Assembly: GCF_011045165.1 (NCBI RefSeq)
Contig: NZ_JAAKZI010000012.1
Coordinates: forward strand, 46,734 to 110,733
Direction of reading: 5' to 3'
Source: Arthrobacter silviterrae
GTDB lineage: Bacteria > Actinomycetota > Actinomycetes > Actinomycetales > Micrococcaceae
DNA length: 64,000 nt
Shown in pieces: positions 50,140-59,169 of this stretch. Within the stretch, counting starts at the first letter, position 1, and every line of letters begins with the position of its first letter. The notes under the pieces are model-generated. The model saw only the letters and a program-made list of their open reading frames with translations. It was not told where the DNA came from and did no database searches. The position numbers and the translations under genes are program-made.

Positions 50140-50492
50140 GCGCCGTTTTCTTCCACAACGGCTTCCACCACGTCGTTGAGCTCGTCCACCGTGAGGAGTT
50201 CGGGGCGGCGGTGTTTGGTGCGGTAGCCGGCGCGGCCCACCATGTGAGCGGACACCGGCACCGTCAGCAGCTGGAACAGCCAGGCCACCAAGAGCGCGGG
50301 CAGCAGCGACCAGGCCTGCAGCTGGAGCGCCACTGCGGCCAGCATCAGGAAAAGGCCCAGTACCTGCGGCTTGGTGGCGGCGTGCATGCGGCTCATCAGG
50401 TCAGGAAACCGCAGCAGTCCTACCGCTGCGGCCAGGCTCATGGCGGCCCCGCCCAGCAGGCAGATGGCTGTCAGCACATCAACCACGTTCAT
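50136..50492 (-). CDS. mnhG: Mrp-type Na+/H+ antiporter subunit G
   Basis: A 118-residue, three-helix subunit. VVDVLTAICLLGGAAMSLAA, AVGLLRFPDLMSRMHAATKP and QVLGLFLMLAAVALQLQAWS contain the MnhG/PhaG signature (RFPDxxxRMHAATK). It is the last gene of the mnhACDEFG operon and overlaps mnhF by 4 bp (ATGA). A polar C-terminal tail of about 30 residues (YRTKHRRPELLTVDELND) faces the cytoplasm. It is part of the multi-subunit antiporter that exports Na+ against H+ entry. Confidence 0.93.
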   Translation of the reverse strand: MNVVDVLTAICLLGGAAMSLAAAVGLLRFPDLMSRMHAATKPQVLGLFLMLAAVALQLQAWSLLPALLVAWLFQLLTVPVSAHMVGRAGYRTKHRRPELLTVDELNDVVEAVVEENGA

Positions 50493-50764
50493 GCTTCCTC
50501 CTTGCGGTGCGCCACGAAGCGGGCCACCGTCACGGAGCCAATGAATCCCACCACGCTCAGGACCACCAGCAGCGCCAGGTTGTCCGTGTGGTGCTTCAGT
50601 GCCATGTCGGTGGCCAGGGCGGCGCCGAAAATGGCCAGCAGGACGTCCGCGGCGATGACCCGGTCCAGCAGCGACGGCCCGGCGGCGATGCGGTAAATGG
50701 TGCCTGCCGCCGCCAGGGACAGCACGACGGCGACAATCACGCCCACTGTTCCCAGTCCCGTCAT
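50489..50764 (-). CDS. mnhF: Mrp-type Na+/H+ antiporter subunit F
   Basis: A 91-residue, three-helix MnhF. The conserved IAAGPSLLDRVIAADVLLA segment and the closing GFIGSVTVARFVAHRKEEA are diagnostic. Overlaps of 4 bp with both mnhE and mnhG show tight translational coupling. It acts in the same membrane complex. Confidence 0.93.
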   Translation of the reverse strand: MTGLGTVGVIVAVVLSLAAAGTIYRIAAGPSLLDRVIAADVLLAIFGAALATDMALKHHTDNLALLVVLSVVGFIGSVTVARFVAHRKEEA

Positions 50765-51345
50765 GGTTCCTCCCTCGGGGCGTGGTTATCTCGAATCTCA
50801 ACGGTGAGGGCGGCAAGTTCCTCGCGGCTGCCCATGATGCGGATCAGCCGGGCCTCGATGTCCCGGATCCCGGCCCGGGCCTGCTCCACACTTTCGGCCG
50901 TGGGCGTGTTCATGGCGTGCATGTACAAGGTGGCGGTGCCGCGGTCCACCTCAACCACCAGGGACCCCGGGATCAGCGACAGCACGTGGCCGGTTGCCGT
51001 CATGAGCAGGTCCGAATGACTGCGGAGGGGGACGGCGATGACGGCATTTCGGATGCGCGGCCCATGCGCCACAGCCCAGTATGCAACCAGGGCGCTGGCC
51101 ACCGTGACTTCCTTGAGGAACCACATCACAAACACCAGGGCGTGCAGCACGTTGAAGCGGCCGCTCAGTTCCACGGGAGGCAGATAAAACGCCTGCGAGA
51201 CCCCCAGGGCAATCAGCAGGCCAAAAACCAGGTTGCCGGGGCTGAAGTCCTGCCACAGGGCACCCCACACCACCACCAGCCAAATGAGCAGCGGCAGCCG
51301 CTGCCACGTGCGGCGCTTGCGCACAGCGTCCACGGTCCGCCTCAT
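50761..51345 (-). CDS. mnhE: Mrp-type Na+/H+ antiporter subunit E
   Basis: A 194-residue MnhE. Three hydrophobic helices occupy the first 100 residues (LPLLIWLVVVWGALWQ, LVFGLLIALGVSQAFYLPPV); the conserved cytoplasmic part has GHVLSLIPGSLVVEVDRGTA and TLYMHAMNTPTAESVEQARA. The C terminus reads ALTVEIRDNHAPREEP; the VEIRDNHA part is encoded by a copy (50782-50804) of the GTGGTTATCTCC repeat found at 44.4 kb, so the tail seems to have been extended by a repeat. 4-bp overlaps with mnhD and mnhF. Confidence 0.92.
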   Translation of the reverse strand: MRRTVDAVRKRRTWQRLPLLIWLVVVWGALWQDFSPGNLVFGLLIALGVSQAFYLPPVELSGRFNVLHALVFVMWFLKEVTVASALVAYWAVAHGPRIRNAVIAVPLRSHSDLLMTATGHVLSLIPGSLVVEVDRGTATLYMHAMNTPTAESVEQARAGIRDIEARLIRIMGSREELAALTVEIRDNHAPREEP

Positions 51346-52964
51346 GGAGCACCCGCCCCCAGCACGGCCGCAATGTAGGGCGTTCGCGCAAGCATGGCGT
51401 CCGCCGCCTGCTGGCTGAGCTCAAACAATGGCCCGGCGAATACACTGAGCGCCACGCCCAGCACCACCAGGCCCAGGGTGGAGTAGACCATCATTTTCGG
51501 CAGGATCGGGATCTCGTTCTCCCCGGCGAACCGGCCCTCGGTGGCGTCAACATACTTGCTGGTGCGCAGCGCCCGCATGCTCCGTCCGCCGGAGGCGTCC
51601 GGGGCCGTGGCAAGCAGCACGGGGTCAGGGTCCTCGGCGTCGGCCGTGCTGCGCCAAAACACGCGGTTCCACACGCGGGCCATGACCAGCAGCGTCAGCA
51701 GGCTGGCTGCCACGGCGCCCACCACCAGCACGTACGCCATGGGCGAGCCGTCCGCCACGCCGGCCTGCAACAGGCCCAGCTTCCCCAGGAATCCCGAAAA
51801 CGGCGGGATACCGGACAGGTTCATGGCGGGGATGAAGTACAGCACGGCCAGCAGGGGGGACAGCTTGGCCAGCCCGCCCAGCCGTGAGATGGCGGAGGTG
51901 CCGCCGCGGCGCTCCACCAGTCCCGTCACCATGAACAGGCTGGTCTGGATGGTGATGTGATGGATGATGTAGAAAATGGTGGCGGCCAGGCCCAGCACTG
52001 ATGAGAGCGCGACGCCGAAGATCATGTACCCGATGTGGCTCACCAGGGTGAAGGAGAGCATGCGCTTGATGTCCGTCTGGGCCAGCGCACCCAGGATGCC
52101 CACCAGCATGGTCAGCAGGGCCGCCCACATCAGCACGGTGTTGAAATGGTCGGAGGGGAACAGCAGGGTCTCCGTGCGGATGATCGCGTAGACGCCCACC
52201 TTGGTCAGCAGCCCGGCGAACACCGCCGTCACGGGTGCCGGCGCCGTGGGATAGGAGTCAGGCAGCCAGAAGGAGAGCGGAAAGACGGCAGCCTTGATGC
52301 CAAAGGCCACCAGCAGCAGCACGTGCAGCAGTTGCTGGGTCCCGTGGTCCAGCTGCCCCAGCTTGATGGCCAGGTCGGCCAGGGTGACGGTTCCCGTGGC
52401 GCCGTAAATCATGGCAATTGCTATCAGGAACAGCAGCGAGGACACCACGCTGACCACCACGTAGGTGATCCCCGCCCTAATGCGCGATCCGGTTCCGCCC
52501 AGCGTCATAAGCACGTAGCTGGCCGTCAGCAGGATCTCAAAGCCCACATACAGGTTGAACAGGTCACCGGCCAGGAATGCGTTGGACACGCCGGCCACCA
52601 GGATCAGGTACGTGGGGTGGAAAACAGACAGGGGCCCGCCTTCCTCGCCGTCGGCCGCGCCCTGGCCGGACGCATAGGCCAGCACCGCCAGGCTGACAGC
52701 GGAGGAAATGACCAGCAGCAGCGAGGAGAACTGGTCCGCCACCATGACGATCCCGAACGGCGGCGCCCAGCCGCCCAGGTGCACTGCCACGGGGCCGGAC
52801 TGCCAGACAAAGGCGAGCACCAGCACTTCCAGTGCCAGGGTCACGGCCAGCGTGCCCAGGCTGACCCGGCGCTGGATGCGCGGCTGGCGGATCAGCACAA
52901 AGGCCAGGGCTGCGCCCAGGAAAGGCAGGACGACGGCGAGCGGCGCCAGGGATGCGATGCTCAT
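51342..52964 (-). CDS. mnhD: Mrp-type Na+/H+ antiporter subunit D
   Basis: A 540-residue, 14-helix proton-channel subunit related to NuoM/NuoN of complex I. LYVGFEILLTASYVLMTLGG carries the conserved helix-5 Glu, and LPDSYPTAPAPVTAVFAGLL, FGIKAAVFPLSFWLPDSY (Lys), and AQTDIKRMLSFTLVSHIGYM (Lys) hold the other channel residues. A soluble C-terminal stretch (about 440-500) is normal for actinobacteria. Start overlaps the mnhC stop by 4 bp. Confidence 0.95.
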   Translation of the reverse strand: MSIASLAPLAVVLPFLGAALAFVLIRQPRIQRRVSLGTLAVTLALEVLVLAFVWQSGPVAVHLGGWAPPFGIVMVADQFSSLLLVISSAVSLAVLAYASGQGAADGEEGGPLSVFHPTYLILVAGVSNAFLAGDLFNLYVGFEILLTASYVLMTLGGTGSRIRAGITYVVVSVVSSLLFLIAIAMIYGATGTVTLADLAIKLGQLDHGTQQLLHVLLLVAFGIKAAVFPLSFWLPDSYPTAPAPVTAVFAGLLTKVGVYAIIRTETLLFPSDHFNTVLMWAALLTMLVGILGALAQTDIKRMLSFTLVSHIGYMIFGVALSSVLGLAATIFYIIHHITIQTSLFMVTGLVERRGGTSAISRLGGLAKLSPLLAVLYFIPAMNLSGIPPFSGFLGKLGLLQAGVADGSPMAYVLVVGAVAASLLTLLVMARVWNRVFWRSTADAEDPDPVLLATAPDASGGRSMRALRTSKYVDATEGRFAGENEIPILPKMMVYSTLGLVVLGVALSVFAGPLFELSQQAADAMLARTPYIAAVLGAGAP

Positions 52965-53467
52965 TCCCCGCCTTCCTTGACGGCGTGGTGCACTGCTGCC
53001 TTCTTCAAGGTCACTTCGGGAATCATCTCGCGGCTGCCCGCCGGCTGGTTGTTTTCATGGAAGTCGGACACCTCAATGGCAATTTCGGAGTCTTCCTCGG
53101 CGTCGAACAATTCCTGCCTGGCAACACGGCGGTCTTCCCGGTCATCCTGGATGTGGTCAGCCCGGCTGAGCAGCCATGACCGGTAGATCAGGCTGAGCAT
53201 GAAGGCCGTGACGGCGAAGGAAATCACAATGGAGGTGAGGATGAAGGCCTGCGGCAGCGGATCGTTGTATGCCGTGGCGGGAATATCCTTGCCGAAGATC
53301 GGTGCCAGCCCGGCGTAGCCGCCCGTGGCCAGCAGCAGCAGGTTGGTGGCGTTCGCCAGCAGCATCAGGGCCAGCAGCACCCGGGTCAGGCTGCGTTCCA
53401 GCAAGAGGTAGATCCCGATGGCGTACAGCACGCCCATGACCAGCAGCAGTGTCAGGTTGACGCTCAC
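52961..53467 (-). CDS. mnhC: Mrp-type Na+/H+ antiporter subunit C
   Basis: A 168-residue NuoK-like subunit with three helices (LTLLLVMGVLYAIGIYLLLE, TRVLLALMLLANATNLLLLA, PQAFILTSIVISFAVTAFML), the second and third carrying MnhC signatures. The last 50 residues form a charged cytoplasmic tail (DRREDRRVARQELFDAEEDS), longer than in firmicute MnhC. Overlaps mnhA and mnhD by 4 bp each. Confidence 0.95.
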   Translation of the reverse strand: MSVNLTLLLVMGVLYAIGIYLLLERSLTRVLLALMLLANATNLLLLATGGYAGLAPIFGKDIPATAYNDPLPQAFILTSIVISFAVTAFMLSLIYRSWLLSRADHIQDDREDRRVARQELFDAEEDSEIAIEVSDFHENNQPAGSREMIPEVTLKKAAVHHAVKEGGE

Positions 53468-56400
53468 CGGCCCACCTCCAGCGGCTCGTCGTCCTCAATC
53501 AACGTGATGTCCCCAATGCCGTCCTCCTCATGCTGGTCAATTTCCGAACCCAGGCTCCGCAGCACGTCAATCACCAGGCCCACCACCACCAGGTACACGC
53601 CGATGTCGAAGAGGGTTGAGGTCACAAACTTCACGTGCCCGAACACCGGCAGGTCAAAGGAGAGGATGGCGCTTTGGAACACCTCGCCGCCCAGAAACAG
53701 GGGTGCCAGCGCCGTCAGGGCAGCAGCCGCCAGCCCAAGTCCCAGCAGGGTTCCGGCCGACACCCGGGTGGCCTCCGCCAGCTCAAAGCGCCCGCCGGCC
53801 AGATACCTGATGGTCAGGGCCAGCCCGGCCACGAGTCCGCCGGCGAAGCCGCCGCCCGTGCCGTTGTGCCCGGCCAGCAGCAGGTAGATGGACAGCACCA
53901 TGATGCTGTGGAACACCAGCCGGGTGACCACTTCAATGATGATGGATCGCCGCTCGGGGGCCAGCGTGCGCCCGGCCACCAGCCACGGGTTGCCGGGCAC
54001 CACGGCAAAGCGCCTGGCCAGTTCTGCGACGGGGCTCGGGGACCCATCCGGCACGCCAACGCGCCCAATGCTGCCCGTTTCCACGGTCTCGGCCCGGGCC
54101 AGCCGCTGTCCGCGTCCACGGACAAAGATCAGGCTGGCAACACCGGTTGCGGCAATGGCCAGCACCGAAATTTCCCCAAAGGTGTCCCAAGCGCGGATGT
54201 CCACCAGGGTCACGTTCACCACGTTGAGGCCTCCGCCGCCGGTGTACGCCAAGGCGGGCAGGCCCAGGCTGACGGGCGTGGCGATGCGCGATCCCATGGC
54301 CACCACCCCCACCACCACCATGACGGCGCCGAACGCGGCCCCCAGGATGACCCGGAGCAGCTTGTGGCTCCCGCGGGTGCGTTCTCGCAGGCCCGGTGGC
54401 AGGGAGCGCATGGCCAGCACAAACGCCACCAGCACAATGGTCTCCACCAGCATCTGCGTCAATGCCAGGTCCGGGGCGCCCTGGAGCGCAAAGATCAGCG
54501 CCACGCCGTAGCCGGTGACCGAAACCATCAGCACGGCCATGAACCTCTTGCTGGCGCGGGCCGCCGCTAAGGCACCGACCACAATCACCACGCCCGCGAT
54601 GACCTGGAAAGGGGTTCCGCCATCCACCGTGTAGTGCCGGCCCAGCCAGTCCGGTCCCGTGGTGGCCAGCACGGCGCTCACGGCGGCAATGGCCGTGCCC
54701 AGGATGACTGCCAGGTAGAAGAAGAGCGAACCGCGCTGCGTGCGGCCGGTCACCCAGATGGCCACCAGGTCCAGCACCACAATGGCCTGCCGGTAGAGGC
54801 GTTCCAAATCCACCAGCGCCGGCATCCGCGCCTGCAGCGACTCAAACCGGCGGCGAAGCAGGAACAAGGCCAGGCCGCCGCCAACCACCACGGCGCTCAA
54901 GACCAGGGGCAGCGTCACCCCGTGCCACAACAGCAGGTGCTGCGGGTGTGGGTCATTGGCCGGAAACGGGGCGCTGTACGGCGCAATCCAGCGTTCCGCC
55001 AGCTGCGGATATGCGCCATAGGCCACTGTTAGCAGGCTGAGGAGTGCGGGCGCGCCAAGGAACAGCCAGTCCACGGATTTGAAGGGCGTGTCAGCCACAG
55101 GCGCGGCGGCCCCGCCCGGGGCGGGACGTTTCCGGGCAAAGCCGCCCCACAGGAACCGGGCGCTGTAGGCAAACGTCAAAATGGATCCAATGACCATCAG
55201 GGCCAGCACCGTGAAGCCTGCCACGTGCCCGGCGGAGCCGTAGCGGGCATGGGCCTCAAAGGCCGCAAACACGGATTCCTTGGCCACAAATCCTGCCAGT
55301 GGCGGCAGCCCTGCCATGGAGGCGGCGCCTATCAGGGCCACCACGCCCAGCGCGGGCGCGGAGCGGAACACCCCGGACAGCTCGCGAATGTCTCGCGTCC
55401 CGGACTGGTGGTCAATGATGCCCACCACCAGGAACAGCGCCGCCTTGAACAGGCCGTGGGCCAGCACCATGGCCATCCCCGCCAGCGCTGCCTCGCGGCT
55501 GCCAAGGCCCACCACCACCATCAGGAAACCCAGCTGGCTCACGGTGCCGTAGGCGAGGATGAGCTTGAGGTCATGCTGCCGCAGCGCCCGCCAACCGCCC
55601 ACCAGCATGGTGGCCAGGCCCAGCACCGTCACCAGGAGCTGCCAGTGCGCGGTGCCGGAAAAACCAGGTGCCAGGCGGGCTACGAGGTAAATGCCCGCCT
55701 TCACCATGGCTGCTGCGTGCAGGTAGGCGCTCACGGGTGTGGGTGCGGCCATGGCGCCCGGCAGCCAAAAGTGGAAGGGCAGCAGCGCGGACTTTGTCAC
55801 GGCGCCCACCAAAACCAACGCAACGCCGATGTCCAGCACGGTGCCCGGCGTGCCAGTGGCTGCCACAAGCTGCGGCGCCCTGGCCAGCACGCCGGAGATG
55901 CTGTACGTCCCGGCACCCTCGCCCACCATGATCAGCCCCACCAGCATGGCCAAACCGCCAAAGGTGGTGACCACCAGTGCCTGCAGCGCAGCGCGGCGGG
56001 CGGCTATGCGGGTACGGGCATGTCCGATCAGCAGATAGGAGAGGACAGTGGTCAATTCCCAAAATACGAAAAGGAGAATCAGGTTGTCGGCTGTCACCAG
56101 CCCAAACATGACCCCCGCAAAAGCCAGCAGCTGGGCACCAAAGCCGCCCAGGCCGGCGTCGTCCGTCTTAAAATAGCGGGCGCAATAGGCCAGCACCAGC
56201 GCGCCAACACCCAGCACCAGCAGGCTCATGAGCCAGGCCAGCGCGTCCATGCGGAACGTCAGGTTGACGCCCAGGGCGGGGATCCAGGGGACGTCCAGCA
56301 CCGGATTGATGCCTGTGGCGGAATATACTGCCCCGTACTGGGTCAGCAGCCAGGCAAAGCTGGCAGCGGGAACGGCTGCCAGCACGTAAAACGCGGCGCG

Positions 56401-56469
56401 TCCCCAGCGGGAAAAGAAAATGGGCGCGAGCAAAGCCATGATGAAATGTGCACAAAGGACAATCAACAA
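53464..56469 (-). CDS. mnhA: Mrp-type Na+/H+ antiporter fused subunit A-B
   Basis: A 1001-residue subunit joining MnhA (NuoL-like channel and DUF4040-type part) and MnhB (last 140 residues, IVTRLVFHSIMVLSIYLLLA with GGGFAGGLVAGLALTIRYLA). Channel residues are seen in ILLFVFWELTTVLSYLLIGH (Glu), AVTKSALLPFHFWLPGAMAA (Lys) and LRQHDLKLILAYGTVSQLGF (Lys). First gene of mnhACDEFG, so the operon makes a complete complex although no separate mnhB exists. The start is TTG at 56469 with GGAG upstream; an internal ATG ten codons later is possible. Confidence 0.95.
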   Translation of the reverse strand: MLIVLCAHFIMALLAPIFFSRWGRAAFYVLAAVPAASFAWLLTQYGAVYSATGINPVLDVPWIPALGVNLTFRMDALAWLMSLLVLGVGALVLAYCARYFKTDDAGLGGFGAQLLAFAGVMFGLVTADNLILLFVFWELTTVLSYLLIGHARTRIAARRAALQALVVTTFGGLAMLVGLIMVGEGAGTYSISGVLARAPQLVAATGTPGTVLDIGVALVLVGAVTKSALLPFHFWLPGAMAAPTPVSAYLHAAAMVKAGIYLVARLAPGFSGTAHWQLLVTVLGLATMLVGGWRALRQHDLKLILAYGTVSQLGFLMVVVGLGSREAALAGMAMVLAHGLFKAALFLVVGIIDHQSGTRDIRELSGVFRSAPALGVVALIGAASMAGLPPLAGFVAKESVFAAFEAHARYGSAGHVAGFTVLALMVIGSILTFAYSARFLWGGFARKRPAPGGAAAPVADTPFKSVDWLFLGAPALLSLLTVAYGAYPQLAERWIAPYSAPFPANDPHPQHLLLWHGVTLPLVLSAVVVGGGLALFLLRRRFESLQARMPALVDLERLYRQAIVVLDLVAIWVTGRTQRGSLFFYLAVILGTAIAAVSAVLATTGPDWLGRHYTVDGGTPFQVIAGVVIVVGALAAARASKRFMAVLMVSVTGYGVALIFALQGAPDLALTQMLVETIVLVAFVLAMRSLPPGLRERTRGSHKLLRVILGAAFGAVMVVVGVVAMGSRIATPVSLGLPALAYTGGGGLNVVNVTLVDIRAWDTFGEISVLAIAATGVASLIFVRGRGQRLARAETVETGSIGRVGVPDGSPSPVAELARRFAVVPGNPWLVAGRTLAPERRSIIIEVVTRLVFHSIMVLSIYLLLAGHNGTGGGFAGGLVAGLALTIRYLAGGRFELAEATRVSAGTLLGLGLAAAALTALAPLFLGGEVFQSAILSFDLPVFGHVKFVTSTLFDIGVYLVVVGLVIDVLRSLGSEIDQHEEDGIGDITLIEDDEPLEVGR

Positions 56470-56633
56470 GGTGGACTCCGCAGGGTTCGGGCAGGGACGT
56501 CTGAATCACAGTAGAGGTCGGTTCCCGACCTTCCCAGCCTATCAAGGGCCATTGCACCGGCCCCAGGCGGCGCGGTGAACCGTTGCGTTAATGTGACAGC
56601 ATTCACCGCGACGGGCCGGATAGCATGTGCCGT

Positions 56634-57959
56634 ATGACTCAGTTCCCGCAGGCCATGGATTTCCCACCTGCCGCAGCGGACACCCCGCCGGGCACCAAGC
56701 GGCAGATCGTGGCGTGGTCCGCCTGGGACTGGGGCGGCGCGGCCTTCAACTCCGTCATGACCACCTTCATTTTCACGGCCCTGTACCTGACCGGCAAGGA
56801 TTTCGGCGGCGCAGACCATGCCACGGCTGTCCTGGCGTTTGCCCTGTCGATCTCCGGGTTCGCCATCGCCCTCCTGGCCCCCGTCGCCGGGCAGCGAACG
56901 GACCACAGCGGCCGGCGAAAGCTGTGGCTGGGCATCAACACGCTCATCGTGGCCCTGCTCACCGGTGCGTGCTTCTTTGTGCAGCCGCATGAGTCGTACT
57001 TGCTGCTTGGCTGCATGCTTATAGCTGCCGGGCACGTGTTTTTTGAGATTGCCGACGTGAACTACAACGCGATGCTGCTGCAGATTTCCACCAAGCACAC
57101 CATCGGCAAGATCAGCGGCCTGGGCTGGGCGTCGGGCTACCTTGGCGGCATTGTGGCGCTGCTCTTCGTGTATTTCGCGCTGATCAAGCCGGAGGAGGGG
57201 ATCTTCGGCATCACCTCCGCGGACGGCATGACCTACCGTGCCGTGGCCGTGTTCTCCGCCCTGTGGATCATCATCTTTTCGATTCCTGTGATGCTGGCCA
57301 TCCCCGAAAGCGAGCCGGACCCGAACGAACCCCATGTTGGCTTCTTCCAGTCCTACAAGGAGCTTTTCTGGACCATCGTGTTGCTGTGGAAGTCGGAGCG
57401 GCACACCGTGTACTTCCTGATTTCCTCCGCCATTTTCCGCGACGGGCTGGCGGCCATCTTCACTTTTGGCGCCGTGCTGGCGGTGGGATCGTTTGGTTTC
57501 AAGACCGGGGACGTGCTTATTTTCGCCATCGCCGGGAACGTGGTGGCCGCCGTGGGAGCCCTTTCCGCCGGCTTCTTCGATGACAAGTTCGGCCCCAAGG
57601 CCGTCATTGTCACGTCCCTGTGCGGATTGCTGGTTTCCGGCAGCGCCGTGCTGTTTCTCCACGGCAAGACGGCCTTTTGGGTCTTTGGCCTGATCCTGTG
57701 CCTGTTTGTGGGACCGGCCCAGTCGTCGGCCCGCACCTTCATGGGCCGGCTGGCCCCGGAAGGGCAGGAGGGCGAACTGTTTGGGCTTTACGCCACCACG
57801 GGGCGGGCAGTTTCCTTCCTGGCGCCGCAGCTCTTTGGCCTGTGCATTGTGCTGTTTGGCGCCCAGCGGTGGGGCATCATCGGCATCTTGGTGGTGCTGC
57901 TGGCCGGACTGCTGCTGCTGTTGCCGGTCAAGGCACCGCCGCACGGCGTGGCGGCGTAG
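56634..57959 (+). CDS. MFS transporter, UMF1 (Atg22-like) family
   Basis: A 441-residue, 12-helix transporter of the UMF1 family. VAWSAWDWGGAAFNSVMTTF is the family's opening motif (W-x-x-YDW/FDW type), QRTDHSGRRKLWLGINTLIV is the loop 2-3 signature, and GKISGLGWASGYLGGIVALL is the conserved fifth helix. The yeast relative Atg22 exports amino acids from the vacuole; bacterial substrates are unknown. The start was set at the ATG 7 nt after TAGCAT, a leaderless arrangement; an ATG three codons upstream overlaps the -10 box itself and is unlikely. Divergent from mnhA. Confidence 0.88.
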   Translation: MTQFPQAMDFPPAAADTPPGTKRQIVAWSAWDWGGAAFNSVMTTFIFTALYLTGKDFGGADHATAVLAFALSISGFAIALLAPVAGQRTDHSGRRKLWLGINTLIVALLTGACFFVQPHESYLLLGCMLIAAGHVFFEIADVNYNAMLLQISTKHTIGKISGLGWASGYLGGIVALLFVYFALIKPEEGIFGITSADGMTYRAVAVFSALWIIIFSIPVMLAIPESEPDPNEPHVGFFQSYKELFWTIVLLWKSERHTVYFLISSAIFRDGLAAIFTFGAVLAVGSFGFKTGDVLIFAIAGNVVAAVGALSAGFFDDKFGPKAVIVTSLCGLLVSGSAVLFLHGKTAFWVFGLILCLFVGPAQSSARTFMGRLAPEGQEGELFGLYATTGRAVSFLAPQLFGLCIVLFGAQRWGIIGILVVLLAGLLLLLPVKAPPHGVAA

Positions 57960-57970
57960 CCCCCCGGGCC

Positions 57971-58546
57971 TTAAATTTTGGTGCGGTGAAAGTTCTTGAA
58001 GGAACGGGAGGCGGTGGGGCCGCGCTGCCCCTGGTAGCGGTTTCCGTACTGGCCCGAGCCGTAGGGGTGCTCCGCCGGGGATGAGAGCTGGAAAAAGCAG
58101 AGCTGGCCGATTTTCATCCCGGGCCACAACTTGATGGGCAGGGTGGCCACATTGGACAGTTCCAAGGTGATGTGTCCGGAAAAGCCGGGGTCAATGAAGC
58201 CGGCCGTGGAGTGGGTGAGCAGGCCCAACCGGCCCAGGGAGGACTTTCCCTCCAGCCGGGCGGCCACATCGTCCGGCAGCGTGACGGTCTCATAGGTGGA
58301 GGCCAGCGCAAACTCGCCCGGGTGCAGGATGAAAGCCTCCTCCGGATCCACCTCCACCAGGCGCGTCAGGTCCGGCTGCTCCTCCGAGGGATCAATGTGC
58401 GCGTAGCGATGGTTGTCGAAGAGACGGAAGTACCTGTCAATGCGCACATCAACGCTGGAGGGCTGCACCATGGCGGGTTCGTAGGGGTCCAAGACAATAC
58501 GCTTGGCATCGATTTCGGCACGTATGTCGCGGTCTGAGATCAGCAC
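57971..58546 (-). CDS. dcd: dCTP deaminase
   Basis: A 191-residue trimeric deaminase that turns dCTP into dUTP, or directly dUMP in the bifunctional actinobacterial form. [40 protein letters not shown], the nucleotide-binding [16 protein letters not shown] and [20 protein letters not shown] all match Dcd. The GTG start lies 6 nt after TATTTT (58558-58553) on the - strand, so the message is probably leaderless. Ends convergent to the UMF1 gene, 11 bp away. Confidence 0.95.
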   Translation of the reverse strand: MLISDRDIRAEIDAKRIVLDPYEPAMVQPSSVDVRIDRYFRLFDNHRYAHIDPSEEQPDLTRLVEVDPEEAFILHPGEFALASTYETVTLPDDVAARLEGKSSLGRLGLLTHSTAGFIDPGFSGHITLELSNVATLPIKLWPGMKIGQLCFFQLSSPAEHPYGSGQYGNRYQGQRGPTASRSFKNFHRTKI

Positions 58547-58675
58547 CTTCTAAAAATAGCGCACATGGGCTCCGGGGCTGGTGGCACAGGACTTTTTGGA
58601 CGGCATCCGGCGTTATATTTTTGGGCGTTTTTATCTATCCCGCCGCTGCCCGCGGTGCACGACTAAAGTGGGACC

Positions 58676-59161
58676 ATGAATATTGAAGAGACTCCCCTCC
58701 CGGGCATCGGTGTCCGGAGGGAGCTGCGGCTCGGAACGGGACGCCGCGTAGGCGTTGTCACCCACCGTGACGGCCACACGGAGCTGATCCTCTCCCGGGT
58801 GGACGATCCGGACACCTGCGCCGCGTCCATTCCGCTCAGCGCCGAGGAAGCCTCCGCCCTGGGCTCGTTGCTGGGCTCGGCGCAACTCATCGCGCAGCTG
58901 GCAGCGGAACAAAAGGACGTCCCCGGCGTCACAACCCACCAAATCCTGGTCCGCCCGGGCAGCACCTTTGCCGAGCGGCCCCTGGGCGACACGCAGATGC
59001 GCACCCGCACCGGCACCTCCATCGTCGCCTTGCTGCGGGACCATGAGGTCATTGGCTCTCCCCGCCCGGATGAAGTGCTGAAGACCGGGGACATGGTGGT
59101 CATTGTGGGGACCGATTCAGGACTCTTGGAAGCTGCTGCAATCCTGCAGTCCCGGCCATAG
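58676..59161 (+). CDS. khtT: RCK_C regulatory subunit of a K+/H+ antiporter (KhtT-like)
   Basis: A 161-residue cytoplasmic protein with a KhtT-type N-terminal part (IEETPLPGIGVRRELRLGTG, GVVTHRDGHTELILSRVDDP) and a C-terminal RCK_C/TrkA-C domain (LVRPGSTFAERPLGDTQMRT to LKTGDMVVIVGTDSGLLEAA). KhtT gates the membrane partner and binds c-di-AMP in Bacillus relatives. The ATG is 6 nt after TAAAGT (58664-58669), a leaderless start. The antiporter gene follows 8 bp downstream. Confidence 0.88.
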   Translation: MNIEETPLPGIGVRRELRLGTGRRVGVVTHRDGHTELILSRVDDPDTCAASIPLSAEEASALGSLLGSAQLIAQLAAEQKDVPGVTTHQILVRPGSTFAERPLGDTQMRTRTGTSIVALLRDHEVIGSPRPDEVLKTGDMVVIVGTDSGLLEAAAILQSRP

Positions 59162-59169
59162 GGTCCACC

